Positions 1 to 11,800 of a DNA stretch of 64,000 nucleotides are shown in pieces. The DNA is from Pisaster brevispinus. Taxonomy: Eukaryota; Echinodermata; Asteroidea; Forcipulatida; Asteriidae. Both the position numbers and the translations under genes were made by a program. The DNA is taken from assembly GCA_023634235.1 (NCBI GenBank), contig JAMKCF010000022.1, positions 3,960,541 through 4,024,540 of the forward strand, read 5' to 3'. Below the pieces are notes generated by a model. The model was not told the origin of the DNA and did no database searches. It was given only the letters and a program-made list of their open reading frames with translations. Each line of letters opens with the position of its first letter. Position 1 is the first letter of the stretch.

Positions 1-1655
1 AACTGCAGTGAAATAAGAAGAGAAAACTTGAGGAAGAAGTTTATTAACGTGTTTGTACATGAAAATCCCTGTGTGGAGCTTGTTAATATCTGAAAGAGTT
101 AATGTTTGCAGTGAAGTGAAAAGGGGGGCGGTATGATCCCGTGGACCTGAAAGGGTGCAAATTCTAATGGCCCGTTTTTGGATGGTAGTGAGTGAATGAA
201 GTTTGTTGTTACTGGAGCGTGCCCAAACGATGTTACAATAGTTCAGATAAGGCAAGATAAGTGTGTTATAGAGAGAAACTAAAGTAGAAGATGGAAGAAA
301 AGAGCGAAGTTTAGACAAAACGCCGGTATTGCGAGAGACAATTTTAGTGACCGAAGAGATATGGTCACTCCAGATGAGTTTGTCATCTACAATGACACCC
401 AAGAATTTTGTAGAACGAACAATAGAGATGGGGGTATTGTCGATGCTGATTGAGAAATTTAAAGAAGAAAAATCGTTGGATTTATTGAAGAAAATGCATT
501 TGGTTTTGTTCGAATTCAAAGAAAGTTGATTAGATTTGAACCAGGATGAGACTTTGATAAGCTCATCGTTGAGAGTGGAGACAAGAGAATCAAAACTGGG
601 ATTAGAAAAGATAATAGTAGTGTCGTCAGCAAATAAAAGAAAAGATAATAAAGAAGAGCAATTATGTAAATCATTTACATAAATCAGAAACAAAAGGGGC
701 CCAAGAATCGACCCCTGTGGAACACCATGTGTAATAGAGCTCTGAAGGGAGCTACAATCACCAATGAGGGTATATTGCTGGCGGTTGTCAAGATAGTCCT
801 TAAACCATTGTAGAGCACACCCCCTAACACCATAGAAGTTCAGTTTAGAAAGAAGGATCGTGTGATCAATTGTATCGAAAGCCTTAGATAGATCGATGAA
901 CACTCCAGCTATATACAATTTATCACACAAAGAACTAGAGATTAGATCAGTGAGATGAATAAGAGCCATATCGGTTGAGTGATTGCTTCGAAAGCCAAAC
1001 TGATTATCGAAGAGAATGTTGAAGTTGGAAAGGAATTTGAACAAGCGATTGTAGACAAGTCGCTCAGTAACTTAGAAAAACAAGGGAGAACAGAAATAGG
1101 TCGATAATTGTGAATGTCCTCGGGATCGCCATCTTTAAAAACAGGAGTGACTTTAGCAATCTTTAAGTTCGAGGGAACGGAGCCAGTAAGAAAAGAAAGA
1201 TTAAATATATGGGCTAAGGGGTGTGCAATAAGAGAGATGACAGATTTAACGACCGAAGATTTGACGTCATCAAATCCACTACTGGTGTCACCGTTGAGCT
1301 TGCCAGCAATATCAATTATTTCAAAGGGGTTAGTTGGAATAAGAAATAAAGACGAAGTGTTAGAGTTGTGCAAGTAGTCCATGAAATGAGAATTAGTCGA
1401 CGGAATATTATTAGCAAGTGATGCACCAATGTTAGTAAAATAAGAATTGAAGGCATTGGCAATACCAGCAGGGTCTGAGAAAACCTGCTCGTCATCATGA
1501 CATTTGTTGGGAAGGTCAGCCTTTTTACCTTTACCAAGAATTTTGTTTATTTCCCGCCAAGTGCTCTTCATGTTATTTTTACACTTGTCGAACTTATTGG
1601 CGTAGTAACTTTTCTTGGCAAGACGAATTATTGATGTCAGGAATGATTGTAGTAT
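1..1655 (-). mobile_element. Non-LTR retrotransposon fragment (reverse transcriptase), 5'-truncated and frameshifted
   Basis: Read on the minus strand, this stretch encodes a LINE-type reverse transcriptase. The order of motifs is family-typical: a 'DIHNYRPISVLP' finger motif (about 1125-1090), 'LSKAFDTIDH', 'HGVPQGSILGPLLF', and the catalytic 'LLFADDTT' box (about 640-612). These are followed by the thumb and the conserved 'LHTGIFMYKH' region near the window edge. No endonuclease domain is present: similarity fades near 1620-1680, so the copy is 5'-truncated. The reading frame shifts by one base near 1069 (after 'CFSKLL'), so the copy is dead. It continues past position 1. It lies in the same orientation as FAM21 and probably inside one of its introns. 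Clade (CR1, Jockey or related) cannot be settled by eye. Confidence 0.9.
942..1571 (-). pseudogene. 5' half of the reverse transcriptase reading frame before the frameshift
   Basis: The 209-codon open frame holds the N-terminal RT part (palm and finger motifs up to 'YRPISVLPCFSKLL'). It then runs out of frame for its last ~40 codons. The true continuation is in the neighbouring frame from about 1068 leftward. The ATG at 1571 is internal to the original protein, because similarity continues upstream ('KKSYYANKFDK'). Confidence 0.8.
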
Positions 1656-1680
1656 TGGCTTATATTCTGGGTAGCTTATA

Positions 1681-2725
1681 TTCTAAAAGTAACTACACTG
1701 ATGAGTTGATGCTGCAAACCATGTACAGTTGCTAAACACAGGAATGTTTCTTAGAACAGTGCTTTATTGAAATCATCAAGTATTCAAGCAACAAAATTTA
1801 CATGTTTTAACCTTCCTACTGGCTGATCATTCAATGTCATTAACTGCATTTTTTTTTAAATTACTTTTTAATATTATTGTAATTATCTATTCAATAGCAG
1901 CACTATTACAATACAAGTACAACAAGAAAAATGACTACACAGTTATTGATGACAGTCGGCAAATAAGTAAACTTATTCACTGTTGCCCTTGGGCATTTAG
2001 CTCCCGATAAACAAGGCTTACAAACTCATTCTACGTACAAAATACAATTTGGATAAATGTGATACAAACTCAAAAAAGAGGTAAATTGTTTAAATTTGTA
2101 TGACTGATAGATAAACTATGCCAGCCTGCAATACGATATCATACATAGTACACAGACATCTTTTATGCAGTTTTTCCACCGTACACAACCAATGCAGTTA
2201 AATGATGCTGCAATAGAAAGGTTGGCAAACTGCTGACACTTCAGTTCTGTGCACTGTCATGCCACCAAACACAACCTGTACAGCTGAGTGGTTTGAAATG
2301 GTTGATTAAACATACAACTAAACATTTTGATGTGGCTTTATACACATTATTCAAAATGTGTAAATGTTTAAAGGGTGGAAATGCAACAAGAAAATAATGT
2401 AATAGATGTAATAATTGCACCAGGAAAAAAAGAAAGTATTATAATTCTTTCTTTTTTAAAACTACACTGATGTGTGACAAGCACTGTATACTCATTAAAG
2501 ACCTGTGGAAAAACCCCTCAGGCATACTACTCAGTTGGGATTCGAATCATGACCCCGCCATGACCCGGCCTAGTGGTGACAAGAAGCCAGTTCGAATCCA
2601 TTAATTAGCAGTGGATACCGCAACAATCTAATAGATGCAATCATTCCAACAGGGATAAAGAAAGCAGTTGTAAATTCTGCAAACGCTACACATTGAAACA
2701 TTGTTTTACTTTCAGTTCTACCTAC
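1681..2725. other. Non-coding stretch, probably FAM21 intron
   Basis: This stretch lies between the LINE fragment and FAM21 exon 15. No conserved exon could be found on either strand. Around 2530-2600 there is a tRNA/SINE-like motif (box-B-like 'GATTCGAATC'). Since exon 15 ends in phase 1 with a donor at 2725, the gene continues to the left of the window and this is intron. Confidence 0.5.
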
Positions 2726-2852
2726 CTTTCTTGACCGGTTTTGAAGCTGGTGCTGCAGCAAACAATCCATCATCATCTTCATCATCAAACAATCCTCCTC
2801 TTCCCTTACTAGCTATTTTCTCCGCTTCTTGTTGCTTCCTCCTCGCGGAATC
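2726..2852 (-). CDS. WASHC2: WASHC2 coding exon 15 (residues 506-547), LFa motif
   Basis: ATTAG acceptor, GTAGGT donor, phase 0 to 1. It encodes a charged start ('[14 protein letters not shown]') followed by '[16 protein letters not shown]', a near-ideal LFa motif, and ends 'SKPVKK'. The phase-1 end means further exons lie left of the window. Confidence 0.9.
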
Positions 2853-5800
2853 CTAATAAGGAAATCAAAATTTTAGGTCAACACCAACAGAATGGAATCC
2901 CCATCATGTTGACCACTTGCACTAAGCCACAAGCAGCTACAGTCTGCCCCTGGTCTAACTGTGCCGCATCACCTAAAACGCACATTGTACAGTAACACAC
3001 AGGCAATCTGACACACGGAGATCTTTTGTGTGATGATGTAGAGTGAAATTGGGTCAGTTTGGGTAATGTGATTCTACCAAACACCACACCCACACGACAT
3101 AGTTGGGCCCCAACAATTATTAGAAACCCATTAGAAATGCAATGAGCAAGTTTTTAATCCATCTATTTTTATTGTTTTATACCTTTTTTGTATGATTTAA
3201 CTCAAGAAACTGTGAACATGCCTTCAAAATACATTTTCAGGGATGCAATTGTACAAAAATGAGAACTCCTGGAAAAATGTGTAACTATATCCTCTAGGTC
3301 TGGAGTACAGGATGTTATATGTTAGAGGTTAACAAGCTTTCTATAGCCCCACAAATAGAAATCTTCAACACATCTTCACCTTCATCTTCAGAACAATCTG
3401 AAGTAGGGAGATCGATAAAATCAGGAAAAATACTAACAACACACAGGCCTGCATCTTGCAAAGACTCCTGGGCTCGATTTCACAAAACACTAAGATTCAT
3501 CTTATTTCCATGGTGATTTGGCAATTTAGGTTAATTTCAGACAAAGGTTTGCCAGCTTTGGAGTGAGAAGTGTGGCAAATTACCTGAGGGTGTGAACAAT
3601 GCATGCAAGCCAAGTATGGCATACTGAATAGCCAACAGGATTTAGGCAAAGTACACATGCAAACACCTCTGATCTCAAGTTGCCAGAAAGGCTAGTAAAG
3701 GTTAACACCGCTGACTCATGGAATCTTTACTAACATGACTGTGAGTGTAGAGTCAAGGCTAGGTTCAAACCCACAGGGACAGTGATGAAAGATATGACAT
3801 CATTTTAGATTCAACAGAAATCCAGAAATTCTAGGAATTATATGCCACATTAGTTGTTGACTTAAACATGTATTAGGCATGATACTTGGCCCTTGGAAAA
3901 GAGTAGGACAAGTTATTGAGTACATGGGTTGACCTACATCTGGTATATATTGGTATAGGCTTGATATACAAGTTATTGAGTACACGGGTGGACCTACATC
4001 TGGTATATATTGGTATAGGCTTTATATACAAGTTATTGAGTACACGGGTTGACCTACATCTGGTATATATTGGTATAGGCTTGATATACTTTCAGGCTAT
4101 TTACTAACATTTTGACTGATTTTTCTGAGGGCCCAAAAAACACAGAAATCCTATTAAAGTAGGAAGAATATCATGCCTGACTTACAAAGTACAAGTACAG
4201 TGTACAGGTGTACAGACATGGTGTAAGCAAAGCCAGAGTCTTGCTGGGGTTTGAATAAGAAATCTGAGCTTACAAACTGGCTGGGTACATACAGATGGAA
4301 ATCAATTTGGGGTGAACAAAGAAAAATAAACTAGAACCCAACCTGCGACCTCTGGATTAACGTGCCATGCTCTACCAATTGAGCTAACTAGGGATATGGG
4401 CCCTCCGAATTAATTTGCCGTGCTCTACCGATTGAGCTAACTAGACCTATGATTGACAGTTTCCCTTATTTCTTTTTCTCTCTAAAAAATAATAATATGC
4501 ATTCCTTATACACCATGTACATGTTTATCTTGTACCACAGCATCCCATGGAAATTGGAATCAATGCATGACAAACAAAAGAAAAAGCACAAACAAAACAA
4601 GAACAAGAAAAAACAAAAACAAATTAGAAACAAATCAAAAAGTTTACCGTTTCTACTGACCAAACTTTTTCTTAAAGCACTTAACCAAATCAAATCAAAT
4701 CAATTCAAATCAAATCAAATCAAAATCAAATTAAATCCAATCAAATCGAATCAAATCAAATCAAATCAAATCAAATCAAGTAAAAACAGAATGAATTACT
4801 GCAGCTCTAGAGATCCAAATCTGACAAATCTACATGGACCAAATGAATGGAGAAAATGGAGACTAGCAAACAACATTCCATAGCTCTGTTATGCAGAGTC
4901 ATTTCTGGTCATAAACAAGCTCCAGAGTCTGAAGAAACCTGTAAACACAAGGTGCTTACATGTACTACAGGAAACGAAGGGTCATGACATTCCACCAACA
5001 TTGACCAAGATTGATACATGAGGACTGTAATCATCCAGGGATACAAACCCACATCCTTGTACCTGAAGAGCACCAGTCTGCTTCATAGTATCATGACCGG
5101 GTTTGCCCTTCAATTATTCCATGACTAGCCAGTTAACGTGTCGTTTCCACTTGTCTGCCAACTACTTCACTGGTCCCTATCTTTATGTTTTCCTTTCATT
5201 GTCATGAGATTTCAAATTTGGAACCACGGGAACAATCTGGTGCCAGTCAGTGGTTTAAGCTTTGACAAGCAATACACTGGCCAGCTGGACTCCAAGGACC
5301 AACTTTGACAAGTCCTTGGGTGCTTTAACAGGCATTTGGCCAGAGGACCCCTGTTCAGGGGGGAGAGTCCACATTTTAGGAGGTATAATGAAATGATTAC
5401 ATTTCCACGTTTTGGTCACCCAAGAGTTATGGATTTCAAGGACCTTCTGGGGACAGTATCATCAACACTAGAGAAGTACATGTAGATCAATGGGCACGAT
5501 TTCTTTATATCTGAAAAAGGGGCTCCAATGTCAAATTCATTTTTGTGATGCAATCTTTTTCCTACAGATAGATTCCTTATGAAGGTGGGAGAAAAATTAC
5601 AAATCTCTAACTTCACATTACAATGGTGTAAATTGTCATTTTATTGGAAACTCTTACAGAGCAATATTTGAAACATGACGTCATTGGATATCAGTAAAAG
5701 CCGCGTTCGCATTGGACTTTTGGGTCTGGTAACTTACGGGGCTGGTTAAGTTAACTTACCGGCCCGGTAAGTTAACAGCTGTTCGCACTTGGATTAATTT

Positions 5801-8800
5801 GTGTCCGGTAACTTACAAGGGACGCCGCATAGGGTGACAAATTAGATTTCGAAAGGGCGCACTCCCTAACCGTTAAGTTACCGGCTGGTGCGTTCGCATT
5901 GGACTTCTTGTCCCTGTTAAGTTAACATTGTTAAGTTACCGCGACTCGAATCGGCCTGTTAAGTTAACAGCGCTGTGGCAGTAATTAACCACCCCGGTAA
6001 TTTACCGGCTGTTCGCACTTGGACTTATTATCGGTAAGTTAACAATTTGCGGCGGTAAGTTAACCATTTTAAGTCCAATGCGAACGTGGCTAAAGACCCA
6101 TATATTTTAAATGTGACGTTACTGGTTGTTTTTGAATGTTGACAAATTCAGAACAGAAGGAAAGGTATCATACACAATGGCATTTTACACTATTTTAACA
6201 TGAGGTAAGTTAGAGACTTGTAACTTTTTCCACTTTCATAAGGACTATATCTATTGGAAAAAAGTCTGAAATTTCTCATCTGTGACTGTTATGAGAGAGT
6301 AATGCTTGTGTGATGGGGGAGGGACGTAAACATGCACAAGATCCTCATTCATGCATGTGCTTGGGTGACTCACCAAACTGCCACGGCGATCCTTGGCAGC
6401 TGAGGTTGCCCTCATGAACAGAGTTTTCTAGTTATGGGATCACACACACACACGTACACATGGGGGAGGAGAGCACGAGTTAACACAAGGGAAACCATGT
6501 GGAACTTAGAGGAACAAGCAAGCAATTGAAAGAATAAACACCTCAAGCAAGGTTTGCTTTTGGCATACGACTCACACAGAAATATTTATCAAGTTGTATG
6601 CAGAGCATTTCACCAATTGAATTGATTTAAATGTAGCCATTCCAATAACCAGGGAAAAGAATAGGATCATCAATTATTTTGTAAACAGAAATCAAAAACT
6701 AAAGAATTTAAAGGAATTGGATTTTGATTCTGACGAATAGGAAACTAAGCACAGACATTTGTTGTATACACAAATGTTGACAAGTACAAAGGTGATGTGC
6801 CACCAATCAGCGAGTACAGTGATATTAGGCTGCATACACCTTTTGTTACACATTACAGACGCAAAGATTAACAAAATTCAATCATAAACTGCTCCCCATG
6901 ATTTACTTTGGAAAGAGTTGCATTCAAATGTTTGTGTGACTTGACAAATATCCCACTGCTATGTGCACAATGTTATAGGACTTGATCACTGTGTCAGGCC
7001 CTCCATGTGTTAGTTGATTTATAATCACCAGGAAATCTTCAAATCAGAAACTGGAAATGCCAAATTTATTGCATGTGAGAAGAAACAAACATTACTTTAA
7101 GAAGTAATATGAGATAATTTCAAGCTAATTTTTTGTTATCAATCAACTTCCATTTGTGTGTATTAAATTTAAGCTAAACTCTGAACTTCTTACTACTGTT
7201 AAAAAAAAAAGGAAATAAAGTTGAACCTTTTAAAGCATTTTTAATTCAGTTTTAAATAATTAAGTTGGGTAAAATGTTTAATTAGCTTAATATAAGAAGC
7301 AAGACTGTTGAATCTCTCATGGGATACACTTCCGATGCAGCCTGACACTATCGCAAACGTTCACCATGAGTAAGCTTACAATTTCGGCACTCACCCCGGC
7401 CGCTTTGGATGTTGGCGAGCTGCCAAACAAGTCATCCTCTCCTGCACTGTCACCAAAGAGTGGCACAGCACCAGCTGGTACCTTCTTGCCGCTCTTCGTG
7501 GTGGCTTTTGGTTCATTCACAGCTGTAGAGGTTGGGTCAATTATTAGTCAATATGTGTTACATGATGCATTGTTACTTTGAAGATCTTTCAATTTTTATG
7601 CTGCCACCTCAAACCTAAGATATGTTCCACTCTCTAAAGGATAAGTTTTACTAGCAAACAGTGAAATCACAACTAACAACTCTTTATAATCAATTTGTAA
7701 AATGTTTATGTTATACTGAGAATATTCAAAATCAAATCCAATAAATGGCAAAAAAAGGGGGGAAAAAGCTGTCAACCAAAACTTGCTCAAACTGTCTTAA
7801 ATAAATAATAATAAAAATAATGACAATAAAACTGCTTTCTATAACATAAAATACAAGATACTGATTTGCATAAATGAAATACATACTGTACATATTCTCA
7901 AAAAATTTCTCAGGCTTTACCTCCGATGTCCTCGTATATGTGGTCATCTCTTCGACTTGATGGGCTGCGTTTCGGAGCCTCATCAAATAAATCCCCCTAA
8001 AATGAAACCAAGTTACAACATCATCTTGAATATTGCTTGAGATTATGTTAAATAAACAAATTGAAAGGCTAATTGTCAACGAATTTCAAGATAAATAGAA
8101 AAAATACACAACAATTATTGCTGTCACATGAGTGGAAATCTGGATTGAATTTTTGAAACTCTTGATGCAAGCCTTCAGTCAATTCAAATAAAACTTCCCT
8201 CCAATCCTACCTCTTCCTCTTTGTCATCTTCAAAGAGCCCTCCTCCTCCCGAGGAACTGAAGAGACCTCCTCGCTTGCCAAATGGCGAATCTTCGTCTTC
8301 ATCTACCTCAGGTGGAGGTGCTGGTTCACCAAACAAGTTATCACCTGTAACAGTCAATAATCAATAGTCAATAATCAATAGTCAATAATCAATTTTTTTC
8401 ATTTCATTTCATTTTATAGTCCTTACCTTTCTTGATAAAACAATCTGTCATATTGTATATCACTGGTTTATAGCCCTTACCTTTCTTGATAAAACAATCT
8501 GTCATATTGTATATCACTGGTTTATAGCCCTTACCTTTCTTGATAAAACAATCTGTCATATTGTATATCACTGGTTTATAGCCCTTACCTTTCTTGATAA
8601 AACAATCTGTCATATTGTATATCACTGGTTTATAGTCCTTACCTTTCTTGATAAAACAATCTGTCATATTGTATATCACTGGTTTATAGCCCTTACCTTT
8701 CTTGATAAAACAATCTGTCATATTGTATATCACTGATTTTGAAAGAGCAACTGCCTTCCAGCCCTATGGATTTAGCCCCATTAAAGAAAGCTACAAAGAT

Positions 8801-11800
8801 TCCTCAGTCTCCAAGAAATTACCCCATCGAGGTAAAATGACAAAATTGACAGATTGCATTCATTTTTTTAACAAGAAACATATTCAAGTGAGCTATCGGT
8901 GAGGGATTTTTGATTGTTAACTAAATTGTTCTTACTGCTGGTCTTGGAGGCCGACCTTCGTTTTCCAGTCTTATCTTTCCCTGCTGCCTTCTTGCGTTTC
9001 TTTCCCTTGCTGGATGTGGATGCAGCGCTAACCTCAGAGATTGTCCTGTCTCGATTTGCCTCTGCATTGAAGAGTGTCAAGAAATGAGATGTTAGAGTTC
9101 CGGTATCAAACTCCAGGTGTCTGTGAATGATACGCATGGGATCGCTGGAGGGCACACGACATGATGGGCGGGTGCACAGTCCACACGTTTTGGGCATGGT
9201 TGTGGTGGTGGTGGTGGTGGTGGTGGTGGGGTGGGATTCAAATATGGCTACACTTAAACCTCCGTCTTGTACAGAGATAGTGAAAGAACAATTCTCAACG
9301 GCAATAGCTTCCATATAAAACCAGTTGTGGAATACTTAATTATTCCGATAGTATTTCTGGTTGCTCGACACCATCCATCAGAAAGTCATTTTGATAAAAA
9401 TCAAGACGAACATTTACTTTAAGAAGTTTGTACTTCAAAAAGTAAAAGAACTTCAGACACCTTCAAGACAAATCATTAGTTCCTCAAACCCTGATTAGTA
9501 GCAACATGTCCTACACTTCCATTACATACAAAAAATGTACATTTTAGAATATCCAGCTCATCTGTAGAAAGCTACTTTATTGTTTCCCCTTTTTCTTGCA
9601 TCTCCATGGCAACAGTTAATTCAAATTTCCAGGGTCAAAGAAATCTTTTGCAATGCACCGCGTCGAACTGTCAAACAACTCGCAGTGTTCACACTAATCT
9701 CCTCCCATAGCTGGCTGATCACATTTTCCCTGAAGACGTCAGCAAACATGGCAAAGTCTTGTGATAGGAACTCATCCGAGTGATCAACTACATTATGAAA
9801 TGAACTCATAAAAAACAATTCTGAAACTCCAGTCTTCCTGAGCTATATTTTAACTTTGTAATTTGTGCTGCCAAACTTTAAATACAAGTTAAACTCAAAG
9901 GGTACAGCACTGAAGAAGGAAATAAGGAGGCAGGGTCTACTCTGTGATAAGTCACTCCAGTTTAGGAAGGGTTGACTAGTTGGACCTTTCCACCATGAAT
10001 ACTTATTTTTCAGAAGCTATAATATAACCATGGTTGAAATTCCAAATAGAAGTACCCAAATTTACAATGATGTCACATGACCTATGGCCTATGGCATAAA
10101 ATGTCCCAGGAAGCGGGGTGACGACAAATGTTCATGACACATAATCCCCGTTGACGTAATGGAATTATCCACCCCAACCTACTACAAAAGGAAGTCAACT
10201 AATGCAGGAGTCTGAAGTCATTTCCAAGGGTTTCTTGACATCTAGATCCAATATTCAAATACGTACACGGCTCCCAAAACCGGGCCTGATACTTCCTGGA
10301 AGTAACAGAGGCACTTGCCCCCATGCCCCTGATCATTGCCTAGGTGCCCTTTCCATTGCCACACCCTTAATCACTAGCTTGCCCTTCTAAGAATAAAGCA
10401 TCCGACCTGCAAATCACAGCTCTTGAGATGATAAAAACATTAGATGACCATAAACTCCTCGCACATGACATCACAAGCCCAAACAGCACCCTCACTAAGG
10501 TCAATAAAGACTATAAGAGTGTGAGTTTCAATTGTTTGACCACAGAGATGGCAGCCAATGCAAGGCGTCTATTGACATTAGTGTGTACATCCGACATTAA
10601 CTAACACCCGCTGCCATATGCATTGAGCAAAATCTGCATACATGTAGGTGTTGGGACAAAAATCTGTTTTTTTTCAAACATTCTCCTCAAACACATGGCA
10701 TTGGGTTTCCATAATAGCATAAAAGGGTATCATGCATTGTACCTTCACACCCATCACAATGTTAAAAGAGTCAGAAAACCACTCAATAAATGTCATAAAA
10801 AATTCCAAGTGACTAAAAGAAGGTACAACTTTGCAATGTACAAATGTTTAGTTTGAAAAAGAAGTAGCTAAATTTACCTTCTTCATCCAGCCTGCTAGGG
10901 GGTACAGCTCCAATTCTTGCAGCTAGTTCATTGGCAAAGGCTCCACCCTTAATTCCATTAACATAAAAAGCAATTGAACAATTAAGCCTAGTCCAAATCA
11001 AGTAACTTGTGATGCCCCATGCCAAAGTCAGGCACCACTCAGAAATTGTAAAATGGTATTAAATGTGAAGACAACTGAAACACCAGCCTTGATATTAATG
11101 TGATGTGATGTCTTTAACATTCTGTTTGCTGAGAAGTACTAACACTATAGGCCCTTAGTGGTGCTTGAAGCTTTGCATGGTGTGGAAAATAAGATAAGAA
11201 AACTATAAATAGTAAACTTACAGATACAACTATGTGTAAAATCTCCTGAAAACGAGCAGAACATACTGTTTGAAACGTCGAGACCACACCAGCTCTTTTC
11301 AGAGCCAACACTCCTCCCAAAAGAGATTTTACACAAGGTTGTACCCACAAGTTTACTAATAGTTTTCTTATCTTATTATAGGCACTAATTAGGCTCTTAT
11401 TCTCATCTATTTGATGAGCAAATCAACCCAGTTTTGAGTTTTGGCTGGAAGTGCTTGAATAGTGGCAAAGAGCGCCACATATTCTAGCATTCAGAAACAT
11501 CCAAAGTCAGTTTTTTCTTTTAAATTGTTTAAACAAGGCCCAATTTCATAAAGTTGTTTAAGCACAAAAAAAGTTTAAACAGGGCCCAATTTCATAAAGT
11601 TGTTAAGCACAAAAAAAAGTGCTTAGAGTAGAAAAACCTTGCATACATGTAACAGAAAAATACCATGTAATGTACATGGTCTTTGTGACTGGTTCCCTGT
11701 TGTTTGTTAATTTGCAGAAACACACACATCTTGGGGCTAAAACCATGACATATACATGTACAAGCCAACAGAAAAATAGGTTGTTATGAATGTCTCTGGC

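Larger units (their letters stand above)
2853..7394 (-). other. WASHC2: WASHC2 intron between exons 14 and 15
   Basis: 4.5 kb without a supportable exon. It holds a 60-bp x 3 minisatellite (3909-4088), a tandem pair of SINE heads (4325-4445), an (AATCA)n microsatellite (4684-4782), a MITE (5699-6091) and a short (CA)n near 6440. An acidic minus-strand reading around 3350-3420 was considered but lacks clear homology. Confidence 0.7.

Noticed and set aside
942..1571. Intact host gene with an RT-like domain
   Set aside because: It is frameshifted, lacks an endonuclease domain, and continues as an ordinary LINE to the window edge.
3340..3430. Acidic minus-strand reading ('[10 protein letters not shown]') as an extra WASHC2 exon between exons 14 and 15
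   Set aside because: Exons 14 and 15 already join in phase 0. I found no convincing splice pair and no family match.
4449..4883. 144-codon plus-strand ORF rich in Lys/Asn/Ser
   Set aside because: It is mostly the (AATCA)n microsatellite and an AAC/AAA-rich tract.
8404..8733. 109-codon minus-strand ORF made of an 18-residue repeat
   Set aside because: It is the 54-bp intronic minisatellite read in frame. It lies between WASHC2 exons 11 and 12, which join in phase without it.
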